Positions 26,890 to 36,400 of a DNA stretch of 64,000 nt are shown here, in pieces. This stretch comes from a bacterium HR17 (GTDB lineage: Bacteria; Armatimonadota; Fervidibacteria; Fervidibacterales; Fervidibacteraceae): contig BEHT01000003.1 in NCBI GenBank assembly GCA_002898575.1, positions 43,244-107,243 on the forward strand, in the 5' to 3' direction. The position numbers and the translations under genes were made by a program. Under the pieces are notes generated by a model that saw only the letters and a list, made by a program, of their open reading frames with translations, did no database searches and was not told where the DNA came from. Each line of letters begins with the position of its first letter. Positions within the stretch are counted from its first letter, which is position 1.

Positions 26890-28059
26890 ATGCGCACCCG
26901 CGTGTTGGCAGTCGCGTTAGGGGTCACTTTGTCAGCGGTCGCGTTAGGCAGCGCCGAAATTCACTGGCGGTCGCTGCTCTCACGGGGACAAAAACCCAGC
27001 GCTGCATCTTTGCGCAAACGGCAACAAGAGTTGGAACGCCGCAAGCAAGCGGCACGGCAAAAAATTCGCGAAATGCGCCGCAAAGAACGGTCTCTATCGG
27101 AGCAGTTGCGAGACACCCGCGCCCGCATCGCTGTGGCGCAAGCGCGTTTGGCGACTTTAAACCGCGAATATGCGCGGGTCGCCGCCCAAACGACCCGCAC
27201 CCGTGCCCGTGTGATGCGATTGCGGATGCGCCTGTCGCGCCATCGTTCGCTGCTGGCGGAACGGTTGCGCCAACTTTACAAGCACCCGCCCACCGACTAT
27301 GTCTTGTTCGCTTTAGACGCCGGCGACCTTTCCGAGACGGCGCTGCGCACCTACGCTTTGCGCCGCATCGTTCATCGCGACACCGAGGTCATCGTTGAAA
27401 CCCAGCGGCTAAAAGCGGAACTGGAGCGACAGGAAGCCTTGCTGCAGCGCCAACAGTCCCGCTTGGCGTCGCTGCGGCGCGCCATTGCGGCTCAAGCGGC
27501 GGCGTTTCGTGAGGCAGAGACTGAGCAATCTGCGCTGTTACGACGCGTTCAAACAGAACGCCAAACCTACGAGGCATGGTTGCGGGAGTGGGAGGAAGAA
27601 TCGCGGGAAATCGCCGCGTTGCTGCGACGCTTGCAAACGGTGCAGCACGACGCTGCCCGCCCCGTGCCGGCTTGGCGTGGTCCGTTCATCCGTCCTGTCA
27701 ACGGTGCGATCGTTTCTGGCTTTGGCTATCGGCGCCACCCGATTTTAGGCGGGGTGCGATTGCACTGCGGTGTGGACATCGCCGCTCCGCACGGAACGCC
27801 CATCAGGGCGGCTGCCGACGGCGTTGTGGTGTTCGCCGGATGGCGCCGGGCTTACGGCAACACCGTCATCATTGATCACGGCAACGGCACAGCGACCCTT
27901 TACGCGCATTGCTCTGCCATCTCGGTCAGTGAGGGAGCGGTCGTGCGCCAAGGGCAAGTCATCGCGCGTGTCGGGAGCACGGGACTGGCAACTGGACCCC
28001 ATTTGCACTTTGAGGTGCGGCGTTACGGCGAACCCATCAACCCTTTGGCGCTGCGTTAG
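26890..28059 (+). CDS. EnvC-like murein hydrolase activator or M23 endopeptidase
   Basis: This is a 389-residue secreted protein. A signal peptide (about 1-20) is followed by a long Arg/Glu/Gln-rich coiled coil (about 35-250), then a LytM/M23 domain (about 265-389). The domain keeps HCGVDIAAP, LYAH and HLHFEV, which together supply the zinc ligands, so it may be an active endopeptidase rather than a degenerate activator like E. coli EnvC. It directly follows ftsEX, whose complex controls such proteins. Confidence 0.9.
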   Translation: MRTRVLAVALGVTLSAVALGSAEIHWRSLLSRGQKPSAASLRKRQQELERRKQAARQKIREMRRKERSLSEQLRDTRARIAVAQARLATLNREYARVAAQTTRTRARVMRLRMRLSRHRSLLAERLRQLYKHPPTDYVLFALDAGDLSETALRTYALRRIVHRDTEVIVETQRLKAELERQEALLQRQQSRLASLRRAIAAQAAAFREAETEQSALLRRVQTERQTYEAWLREWEEESREIAALLRRLQTVQHDAARPVPAWRGPFIRPVNGAIVSGFGYRRHPILGGVRLHCGVDIAAPHGTPIRAAADGVVVFAGWRRAYGNTVIIDHGNGTATLYAHCSAISVSEGAVVRQGQVIARVGSTGLATGPHLHFEVRRYGEPINPLALR

Positions 28060-28111
28060 AATGAAGTTGCGGGCACATGACGCTTGAAGTCGCACAACGG
28101 AGGCGACAGCG

Positions 28112-29599
28112 ATGGACCACCGCACACCTGTGACGGCGCCGAAGACGCGATGGCTCGTTAGCGCCAGTCTGGTGGTGTTGATTGCTTTATCGTTTGCCGC
28201 TGGCTACCGTTTAGGGGAATGGAAGAACACGCTGACTCCCTTTCGCGTCGCTTTGGGACCTGGGTTAACCCCGCCATTGGAAAGCGCTCACGCGGCGAGC
28301 CAACAGTCCATTTCTATGCGCCCCGTGGAGCGGTTGGCAGAAGTCTATGTGCGGCTGCAACAATACTTTTATGCGCCAGACAAGCTGGACGAAAATCAGC
28401 TGAGTTATGGGGCTATCGCAGGGCTGCTGAGGGCGACGGGGGACCAATACACCCGCTACCTGAAACCTGAAGACTTGGAGCAGTTTCAGTCTCGCAGTCA
28501 AGGCGAATACGAGGGCATCGGTGCCGAATTGAGCGTGACACCCGACCCGGTCACCGGCGATGAACGCATCACCATCCTCAGCGTTTTTCCGGAACAACCC
28601 GCTGACAAGGCGGGGTTGCGCCCTTTAGACCGCATCCTGAAAATTAACGGCAAACCCACAGACAACATGACCCTAGAGCAAGCCGTCAGCCTCATTCGCG
28701 GACCGCGCGGCACGCAAGTGACCTTGACCGTCCAACGGGATACGATTCCCGAACCGTTTGATATCACCCTGACCCGCCAACGCATTCAAATCCCGATTCT
28801 GCAAAAGCAAATGCTGCCAGGCAATATCGGTTATGTGCGGTTGCTGGAATTTAACGAGAAAACCGCTGACGAACTCAGCGCCGCCTTAGACGAACTGCGG
28901 ACGAAAGGAGCCAAAGGGCTCATTCTGGATTTGCGGGGTAACCCCGGCGGTCTTTTGGATGCGGCGGTGGAAGTGGCGAGCCTCTTCGTGCCTAAAGGAC
29001 CTATCGTCACCGTCAAAAGCCGCACGGAAGGAGAGCAAGTGTTTGAAGCCATCCCTGACCGCTATAAAAACTGGAAAGTGCCGATGGTCGTCATGGTGGA
29101 CCATCGGAGCGCGTCTGCCAGTGAAATTGTGGCAGGCGCCTTGAAGGACCATAAAGTTGCGGAGGTCGTCGGTGAAAAAACTTTTGGCAAGGCGTCGGTG
29201 CAAACAGTCATCAACTTGAGGGGTGGGGGCGCACTTATCGTCACGACGGGCAGTTACCTGACGCCCAGTGGCTACGACATCCACGCCAACAAAGGACTGG
29301 AACCCAGCCGCAAACTGGAACCGACACCTGCCGAGAAAAAGCACGACGAACAACTGGCTGCGACATGGGTAGAACGAGGCAAACAACACCTGCAAGCCGA
29401 TGAGTTGCGCGATGCCATGTTGTGTTTCGGTCGCGCCCGCGAACTGGACAAAAACAACAAGGAAGCCACCCGCCTCTGGAACGAGACGGTGCGGCTGATC
29501 ATTGACCGTGAGCGCAACACCCAAAAAGACAACCAATTGGAACAAGTGCGGCAATTGTTGCTTCAACGCCTCACCGGCTCACAAACCGCCCGACATTGA
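28112..29599 (+). CDS. ctpA: carboxyl-terminal processing protease (S41 family)
   Basis: This is a 495-residue secreted S41 peptidase. An N-terminal membrane anchor or signal (about 14-31) is followed by a PDZ domain (about 135-215) and the protease domain. The nucleophile lies in SASASE (333-338) and the general base is K360 in GEKTFGK. A helical, TPR-like tail (about 395-495) extends beyond the minimal enzyme. The gene lies 52 bp after the EnvC-like gene, as in many bacteria where ftsEX, envC and ctp are clustered. It probably processes or degrades cell-wall-associated proteins. Confidence 0.94.
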   Translation: MDHRTPVTAPKTRWLVSASLVVLIALSFAAGYRLGEWKNTLTPFRVALGPGLTPPLESAHAASQQSISMRPVERLAEVYVRLQQYFYAPDKLDENQLSYGAIAGLLRATGDQYTRYLKPEDLEQFQSRSQGEYEGIGAELSVTPDPVTGDERITILSVFPEQPADKAGLRPLDRILKINGKPTDNMTLEQAVSLIRGPRGTQVTLTVQRDTIPEPFDITLTRQRIQIPILQKQMLPGNIGYVRLLEFNEKTADELSAALDELRTKGAKGLILDLRGNPGGLLDAAVEVASLFVPKGPIVTVKSRTEGEQVFEAIPDRYKNWKVPMVVMVDHRSASASEIVAGALKDHKVAEVVGEKTFGKASVQTVINLRGGGALIVTTGSYLTPSGYDIHANKGLEPSRKLEPTPAEKKHDEQLAATWVERGKQHLQADELRDAMLCFGRARELDKNNKEATRLWNETVRLIIDRERNTQKDNQLEQVRQLLLQRLTGSQTARH

Positions 29600-29698
29600 G
29601 ATGTTCCTATCGGGCACGAAGGGCACAAACAGCTTCGCATCGGGGCGACGCATCGTTACTAGTGCAACGCGTTAACTCAGATAGGAGGGGCGTCGCCC

Positions 29699-30679
29699 GT
29701 GATGAGGCATGCAACTGTCTCATGGGTAGAACGCGCGATCTATTGGCTCTTGATCGCTGTCCTTACCATTTTGCTGCTGTGGCAATGGCGCACCAACCTT
29801 CCCACCGCCATTTTCGTGAACGGTGAGCCTGTTGCGTGGCTCGCTTCGGAGTGCCTCGCCCAAGCAGCAGTGCGTCTGGCGCTGGCACAATTGCAGCGCA
29901 AACATGGACGAGATGTCACCTTTGCAGAAACGGTCGTGACGGGCAAACTGCCCTTGCGACCGACGGCACAAATTCTTGCGCCGGCGGAAGCCGCTGAACT
30001 CCTCTTGCGGCGTGTCCGTCCTGCGCGCGTGGCGTGGGTCATCTTCGTAGACGGTCGCCCTACGCTCGCCTTGCCCAGCAAACGCGACGCCGAGCAGGCT
30101 TTGGAATTGGTCAAAGCGGCATTGACGCCCCGTAACCTCCCGCTATTGCGCCCTCCTCGCTTTAGAGAGCGAGTCACCGTGCGTCGCAGCCCCATCGCAC
30201 CCGATCTCGTTGTGCCAGATCCAGAAAAGGCTGCGCGGCGATTGGTGCAAGGCTCGGAACCCCCTGTCTATCACACTGTGAGAGCCGGTGAGTTCGCCTC
30301 CCATATCGCCCGCCGCTACGGCGTAACACTGGAAGAACTGCATCGCTTAAACCCCGACCGTGACCTAAACCGCATCAGGATCGGTGACCAGTTGTTGGTG
30401 AAGGTCGGTAAGCCGTTAGTGACGGTCATAAGTGTGCATCAACAGGTGACGCACGAACCGATCCCCTACGAAGTAAAGCGCCAACTCGTCCCCCATTTGA
30501 CAGGGGGCACCATAGTCACCAAACAGCGAGGGCGCGAAGGTCTGCGGGAGGTCGTTTGGGAAGTCGTTTGTGAGAACGGTCGCGAGGTGCGCCGTCAGCC
30601 GGTCAAAACCCGCACCCTCCGCGATCCCGTGCCCGAAATCCTGCTTGTGGGCGGCGGTTTGCCCCGATCGGCGCGGTGA
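29699..30679 (+). CDS. membrane-anchored LysM and G5 domain protein
   Basis: This 326-residue protein has one membrane segment (about 12-32). An uncharacterised region follows, then a LysM domain (about 198-241, with HTVRAGEFASHIARRYGVT) and a G5 domain (about 245-310). LysM binds peptidoglycan and G5 is often found in cell-wall or resuscitation proteins, so it is probably a wall-associated protein. No catalytic domain is seen. GTG is chosen with AGGAGG 10 nt upstream; the adjacent ATG is an alternative. Confidence 0.8.
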   Translation: MMRHATVSWVERAIYWLLIAVLTILLLWQWRTNLPTAIFVNGEPVAWLASECLAQAAVRLALAQLQRKHGRDVTFAETVVTGKLPLRPTAQILAPAEAAELLLRRVRPARVAWVIFVDGRPTLALPSKRDAEQALELVKAALTPRNLPLLRPPRFRERVTVRRSPIAPDLVVPDPEKAARRLVQGSEPPVYHTVRAGEFASHIARRYGVTLEELHRLNPDRDLNRIRIGDQLLVKVGKPLVTVISVHQQVTHEPIPYEVKRQLVPHLTGGTIVTKQRGREGLREVVWEVVCENGREVRRQPVKTRTLRDPVPEILLVGGGLPRSAR

Positions 30680-30699
30680 ACTTACAAGCGAGCAGCTAT

Positions 30700-30726
30700 G
30701 TAGCACTCTCAGCGATGGAGTGCTAA
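30700..30726 (+). promoter_or_regulatory. CIRCE operator (HrcA-binding inverted repeat) upstream of groEL
   Basis: TAGCACTC (30701-30708), a 9-bp spacer and GAGTGCTAA (30718-30726) form the CIRCE element, whose consensus is TTAGCACTC-N9-GAGTGCTAA. Only the outermost T of the left arm is changed to G. A -10-like TAAAAT overlaps its right edge. HrcA repression of groEL, relieved by heat, is the established role. Confidence 0.93.
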
Positions 30727-30808
30727 AATTTTGAGCGACTTCCCAATTGAGCTCGTTCACCGAATATGCGATCGCGACGACGATGTTGAGGTAAGGAGGT
30801 GTTGTGCG

Positions 30809-32434
30809 ATGGCAAAGAAGACCCTGCTGTTCAGCGAACAGGCACGGGAAGCGTTGATGCGCGGGGCGTCCGTCGTCGCTGAAGCCGTGCGGGTGACGCT
30901 CGGTCCACGCGGGCGCAATGTCATCCTTGAACGCAAATGGGGTTCACCCATCGTCACCAAAGACGGCGTGACGGTCGCCAAAGAAATTGAGTTGGAAGAC
31001 CGCGATGAAGACATGGGCGCCCAACTCCTCAAGGAAATCGCTAGCAAGACCAACGACTTGGCGGGTGACGGGACGACAACGGCTGTTGTGCTGGCTCATG
31101 CTATCCTGCAAGAGAGCCTCAAGTTGGTCGCCGCTGGGGTTAACCCGGTGCTGCTCAAGCGCGGCATCGAGAAAGCCGTTGACCGCTGCATTGAGCGCCT
31201 CAAGGAACTCAAGCGGGAAGTGAAAAGCAACGATGACATCCGCCATGTCGCAACGATTTCAGGCAATGACCCCGAAATCGGGGAAATTGTCGCCGAAGCA
31301 ATGGCGAAAGTCGGCAAGGACGGTGTCATCACCGTTGAAGAGGGCAAGGGATCGCAGACGACCGTGGACATCGTGGAAGGCATGGAATTTGATCGCGGTT
31401 ACCTGAGCCCTTACTTCATCACCGACCCCGAAAATATGGAGTGTGTGCTGGAAGAGCCCTTCATCTTGCTCTACGAGAAGAAAATCAGCAACGCCCGCGA
31501 CCTTATCCCCATCATGGAACAAGTCGCCCGCACAGGCAAACCGCTGTTGGTCATCTGCGAAGAAGTGGAAGGCGAGGCGTTAGCGACTTTGGTCGTCAAC
31601 AAGATGCGAGGCGTGTTGCAGTGCTGCGCTGTGAAAGCGCCCGGCTACGGCGACCGGCGCAAGGCGATGATGCAGGACATCGCTATCCTGACTGGCGGTA
31701 CCTTCATCACCGAGGACATGGGCATCAAGTTGGAAAATGTGACGCTGGACATGTTGGGGCGGGCCCGCAAGGTCATCGTCCGTAAGGAAGAAACGACCAT
31801 CGTGGAAGGGGCCGGCAGCAAGGAAGCCATCCAAGGGCGCATTGAGCAAATCAAACGCGAACTGGAGAAAACGACCAGCGAATACGACCGAGAGAAGCTG
31901 CAAGAGCGGTTGGCGAAGTTATCCGGAGGTGTCGCCGTCATTGAGGTCGGGGCACCGACCGAAAGCGACATGAAGGAGCGCAAGTATCGCTTTGAAGACG
32001 CCATCAACGCCGCCAAAGCCGCCGCAGAAGAAGGTATCGTCCCCGGCGGTGGTGTCGCTTTGCTGCGATGTATCCCTGCCCTTGAAGAGTTAGAGCAGCA
32101 ACTGGAAGGGGACGAAAAGTTGGGCGTGCAAGTCGTCAAGCGCGCTCTTGAAGAGCCACTGCGGCAAATCGCTGAAAACGCCGGCTTGGACGGCTCCGTC
32201 GTCGTGGAAAAGGTCAAGTCGCTCCCTGAAGCGCATGGCTACGATGCCCTTGAGGACCGTTACGGTGACATGCTTGAGTTGGGCATCATTGACCCGGTGA
32301 AGGTCGTCCGCATCGCGCTGGAGAACGCCGCGTCTATCGCCACCCTCATCCTGACGACGGAAGCAGCGGTCGTGGAAATCCCCGAAAAGAAGAAGGAAAC
32401 GCCACCGCACTCTGAAAGCGAAGAAGAGTGGTAA
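30809..32434 (+). CDS. groL: chaperonin GroEL (60 kDa)
   Basis: This is a 541-residue group I chaperonin. The nucleotide site has GDGTTTA, the equatorial domain has the conserved Asp in [10 protein letters not shown], and [13 protein letters not shown] is near residue 410. The usual Gly-Gly-Met tail is absent; the protein ends in acidic residues and Trp (SESEEEW). AAGGAGG lies 12 nt before the ATG. A CIRCE element controls it and a strong terminator follows. No groES is next to it, so this copy is monocistronic and GroES must be encoded elsewhere. Confidence 0.97.
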   Translation: MAKKTLLFSEQAREALMRGASVVAEAVRVTLGPRGRNVILERKWGSPIVTKDGVTVAKEIELEDRDEDMGAQLLKEIASKTNDLAGDGTTTAVVLAHAILQESLKLVAAGVNPVLLKRGIEKAVDRCIERLKELKREVKSNDDIRHVATISGNDPEIGEIVAEAMAKVGKDGVITVEEGKGSQTTVDIVEGMEFDRGYLSPYFITDPENMECVLEEPFILLYEKKISNARDLIPIMEQVARTGKPLLVICEEVEGEALATLVVNKMRGVLQCCAVKAPGYGDRRKAMMQDIAILTGGTFITEDMGIKLENVTLDMLGRARKVIVRKEETTIVEGAGSKEAIQGRIEQIKRELEKTTSEYDREKLQERLAKLSGGVAVIEVGAPTESDMKERKYRFEDAINAAKAAAEEGIVPGGGVALLRCIPALEELEQQLEGDEKLGVQVVKRALEEPLRQIAENAGLDGSVVVEKVKSLPEAHGYDALEDRYGDMLELGIIDPVKVVRIALENAASIATLILTTEAAVVEIPEKKKETPPHSESEEEW

Positions 32435-32492
32435 AGCGCTAACCGCGCTAAGGCGTCAAAGGCGGCGCTTTGAGAGGCGAACTTGACCCTCT

Positions 32493-32525
32493 AGGGGCGC
32501 AGATCGCTGCGCCCCTCTAATTTTT
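32493..32525 (+). terminator. rho-independent terminator of groEL
   Basis: A perfect 10-bp GC-rich stem (AGGGGCGCAG, 32493-32502, with CTGCGCCCCT, 32507-32516) has a 4-nt loop and is followed within a few bases by a T5 tract. It lies 59 bp after the groEL stop. Confidence 0.9.
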
Positions 32526-32652
32526 CGCACCACCTAGAGACTGCAGCGGGGGGTTGTCGCCGACGGCTGTTGAACTTTTTGTTTCTCCGCTCTTTAAAGT
32601 TGCGCCAACGGTGAAACACATTAGCGTGGCAAAATCCGTCAGGTGTTTGCCG

Positions 32653-33444
32653 ATGGCACGACCGCCCTCGCCCATTCAATCGTCATGCCCGTTGCCGACA
32701 GCGTGGTGGCTACGGCGTTTGAGGCGATGGCTCATTGCCCCACGAAAAGAGATTGCCCGCCTTAAACGCCGCTGGCAATCGTTGCCTCTTGTCGTCTTGC
32801 CTCGCTTCATGCGTGAGTGTCGTCAACTCTTGGCACTCTTGTTGCAACTGCGCCCCGACATCGTTTTGGGCAATGCCCGCAGTGGTGCGCCGTATGTCGC
32901 TGCCATTGAGCACCGTCTGCGTCAAGCGAGCATAGAAGTCCGCTATGAGCGTTTGTGCTCCGCATGGGGGCATAAATTGCAGCGGGCGCTGAAACCCGCC
33001 GCCGCTTTGCACTGGTGTCACCTTGCCCTCGCCGACAAAAAGCGCATCGTCATAGTGGATGTGTCCCGTAAACCGTTTTCTGATGCCCAACGGGTTGTCG
33101 GTGGCGTCATCGTATGGCTTTACAACGAAGCCGTCAGCCAACTGACAGGGAAACCACAACCTTTTGACCTCGTGCCCGCTCTGAACAAGCCGATGCGCAA
33201 CTATTTGCGCCACCTCAGCGGCTTTCCCGACGCGCTCGCTGAAGTCGTTGCCACTTTGCGCCCACTCAGCACTGACCGCTCGTTGCCTTTTGCTCGCCAC
33301 CTGTTAGTGCGCTGTTGGGACGATTTTGCTTGGGACGCTGAGCACGGTTGCTTGTTGTCCATCAACGCCTCCCGCCTCGCTTGGATTGATGACCGCACCG
33401 ATAAATACTGCTGGCTGCCCTCCGTCGCCCGTTGGTTTCTGTGA
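32653..33444 (+). CDS. uncharacterised protein, weak phosphoribosyltransferase-like pattern
   Basis: This is a 263-residue protein that I do not recognise. It is Arg/Leu-rich and has no signal peptide. Two segments are reminiscent of type I phosphoribosyltransferases: RPDIVLGNARSGAPYVAAI (about 67-85) and KKRIVIVDVSRKPFSDAQ (about 136-153). The second sits where the PRPP loop would be, but the usual acidic pair and TG are missing, so catalysis is doubtful. The ATG has AGGTG 7 nt upstream and groEL's terminator lies before it, so it has its own promoter. It ends 8 bp from the convergent DUF6259 gene. Confidence 0.6.
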   Translation: MARPPSPIQSSCPLPTAWWLRRLRRWLIAPRKEIARLKRRWQSLPLVVLPRFMRECRQLLALLLQLRPDIVLGNARSGAPYVAAIEHRLRQASIEVRYERLCSAWGHKLQRALKPAAALHWCHLALADKKRIVIVDVSRKPFSDAQRVVGGVIVWLYNEAVSQLTGKPQPFDLVPALNKPMRNYLRHLSGFPDALAEVVATLRPLSTDRSLPFARHLLVRCWDDFAWDAEHGCLLSINASRLAWIDDRTDKYCWLPSVARWFL

Positions 33445-33452
33445 GCGCTGAT

Positions 33453-36400
33453 TCACGGTGCGACGATTTCCCACGCCAGCGCCGTCTTGGGCGGCAAAGT
33501 CAGAAGACGGCGGAAGATGGAAGGGTGCATTTGGGGCGAGCCTTTGCCATCCGCCGTCACAGAAGTGACGGCGATTTGGGGCTGGCGAAGACCGTAGCCG
33601 TGTCCGTTAAAAGCGACGGTCGCTGTCACGGGTTGGTCGCTGACATTCACGAACAACAAAACGAGTTTGTTTTCCTGAGGCAACTTCCATGCGCCCGTCA
33701 AAACTGCATCGGTTTCAACCCACCATTCACCTGCCCATTGCCAATCGGCTCGGACTTTCGGGATGTCGCCGATAAGTTTGGGCGGTCGTGCCATTTCACC
33801 CGCGTAAAAGTATCGTCGCAAATGCCAACGCAACTTGACAATTTGTCGCAAAAATTCTGCGTTCTCCTTTTCCCGAACGATGTTTGGGTCAATCCAACCT
33901 ATTTGTTCGCCGAAAACAAGTTGCTGCCCAGCCTTCATCCGCAGCGCCAAATCTTTTGTTGGACCACCACGATAGGCTCTCCCAAACATTTGGATTGCGC
34001 CACCGTAAACTGCAGGAAAAGCGGGGACTTGACCGTTGTGCTGCCAATGCCATGTCAAGTATCCGTCAAACCATTTCACAAATGGTTCAGCATTGCACTC
34101 CGTCGTCAACATTCGGTCCTTCGGCATCTCCCTGCGAATTGCGTCCAGCATTCGCCAGTAGCCCTCGTTCCACCACGAGCCTCCGCCAAGGGGATGACCG
34201 TGAGTTTTGTCAAAACACAACGCAGGTGAAGCAGCAGCCACTTGGTCAATGTAAACTGCACTGACCTTGAACTCGTTGAACAGCCTCAAAACGATTTCGC
34301 GCACTTTGTCTTGCCACAACTTTGTTGTCGGGCACATTGGTGCTAACTTGACATCGCTTCCGTCTATCTCTTTGCTGCCGTAACTTTCGGTGTAGGGTAA
34401 GCCATCTTCTCGCTTCGCTGCTGCTGGCAATGCAACTTTGCTGAACTGCCAGTCGTCCATGCCTTTGTCGCGAGTATCCCAAAGTCGCCCGTTGATGTAT
34501 GGCATGACGAAAACGCCTGCTTGTTGCAACTCGCGAACTCCTTCAGCGAAGCCTTCTTTCGTCGGGAAATAGTGCGGGTAGTCGTTGTCAAAGGGAATTT
34601 GATGCCAGTTATACCAGTGGAAGCCGACGGGCACGCCCATGAACTTAGCGAACTCCTTGACAATAGGCACGCAATCTTTGGGTGCTCCACCACCTAAAGC
34701 CCAAACGCAAAGTTCCTTCATCCATTGCGGCGTGTCGGTTCGTCCATCCTTACCAAGTTTCGGAAACCATTTCGCTTCCTTTCGCACCCAATTTCGGTAG
34801 ATCATCGCCGCATCAAACCAATCGCCGCGCAACAACTGCCAGACGACTTTGCCTGCTTGCTGAAACCCGTTGCCTCCGACGCCCATATTTGGAACAGGGT
34901 GCTCAAACGCGAAGATGACTCGCTTCGCTTCAGGCTCACTTTTCACCACAATCTCTTTCGCACTTCCATACGGGTCATGCACACCGACATAAATTCCCGT
35001 CCCTCGTCTCGCGTCCCCCGTCCCATCACACGCTGCCAAAAACTGCATCGTGCACCAACCGTTGGGATACAAACTTCGGAAATTGAACGCTCGCTTCCAC
35101 AAATTGCGCTGAACTTCGCCTGGACCGCGTGGGAAGAAGACCTCAGCATTTTCGCCCAAATCGGCGATAGCAATTTGCGGGAAGAAAACGCGCAGGATGC
35201 TCCAATTTGGTGGTGAATGACCAATGCTCAATGACCAATGGAGGGCACTTGCAGCCTCAATCACGGTGGCGCGCAAAGTCACTTCAATGCCCGCTAACGA
35301 TGGGTCTTTCGGTCGTCGCCAATGTAACGAGATGCCATCGCCAGTTTCCTTCACTGCAACTTGTTGCCAACCGCTTTCAGCAGTTAGTTGTGTCTCCCGC
35401 TTGTCAGGCACATGCCGAAGTGTGATGGTGAACAACGGCAACGATTGTGCTGCCAACAGTTCACGGTTTGACTTTCTGTCAAACAAACTCTCCAACCGAA
35501 CGCCATCGGCAGTGCGTTGCAAAGCGATTCCCAAATCACCAGCAGTTTTAAGAAGCCAGTTGACAGGCACTTTACCCCTCGCAAATTGCAATGCTTCCTT
35601 AAACCTTCCTTGCGCTTCCAACTTTTCGGCAAGGGCACGATACCAACCTTTTGCCTTGACAATTGCATTGCGAACTTCGGGCAGTGTGACGATGACTTGC
35701 GCATCCGTTGGCAACTGATTGAGCATGGAACGAACGGTGGCGATTGGTTCATCAAAAGAGCCGACAAGCAGCCATGCTGAAAAGGTTCGTTCCGTGCCTT
35801 GCCATCCTTGCCATGCAGCGTCACCGTGAGCGTGCAAGTAAGTCCCATAGCCGCTGCGCCCGTCGTGGAAAAGTGCTTGTCCACTTCTCAAAACAGCGAT
35901 GACATTTCGCCCGTCAATGAGTGCACCCCAATCGTTGAAGCCGAAACTTTTCTGGGACGCTTCAAACTTACCTTGCCGAATCGGTTCGCCGCCAGCCCAT
36001 TCGCGGAAACTTTCATCGGGGAAGTTCAATTCCAAAAAATGCAATTCGTTCCAAGCGAAAGGCTCACGCTGCTGCACTTTTGCGGTCACAAAAATCAACG
36101 GCAGGTTTCGGAAGTAAAACCAATCGTAAACCGCTTCAGGTTGTGACGAGGGTTGTTCCCCATCGCCTTGAGAATATTTCGCTCTTACCCGAACGACCGT
36201 CGCAATTTCGCCATCGGAGACAAGTTGCACTTGCGGTTTTGGGTCGTTGCGCAAATGGAAACTGCCCAGTTGGCGATGGTGAACTCGGTCGTTCCAAACG
36301 AAGGTGGAGAAATTTTTGCCCGTCGCAGGAAACTGGATGCGTAAAGGCAATCCGCCCATATGGGGCGCATCGTGTGTGACCGCGTAATGTGCGGTGACGA

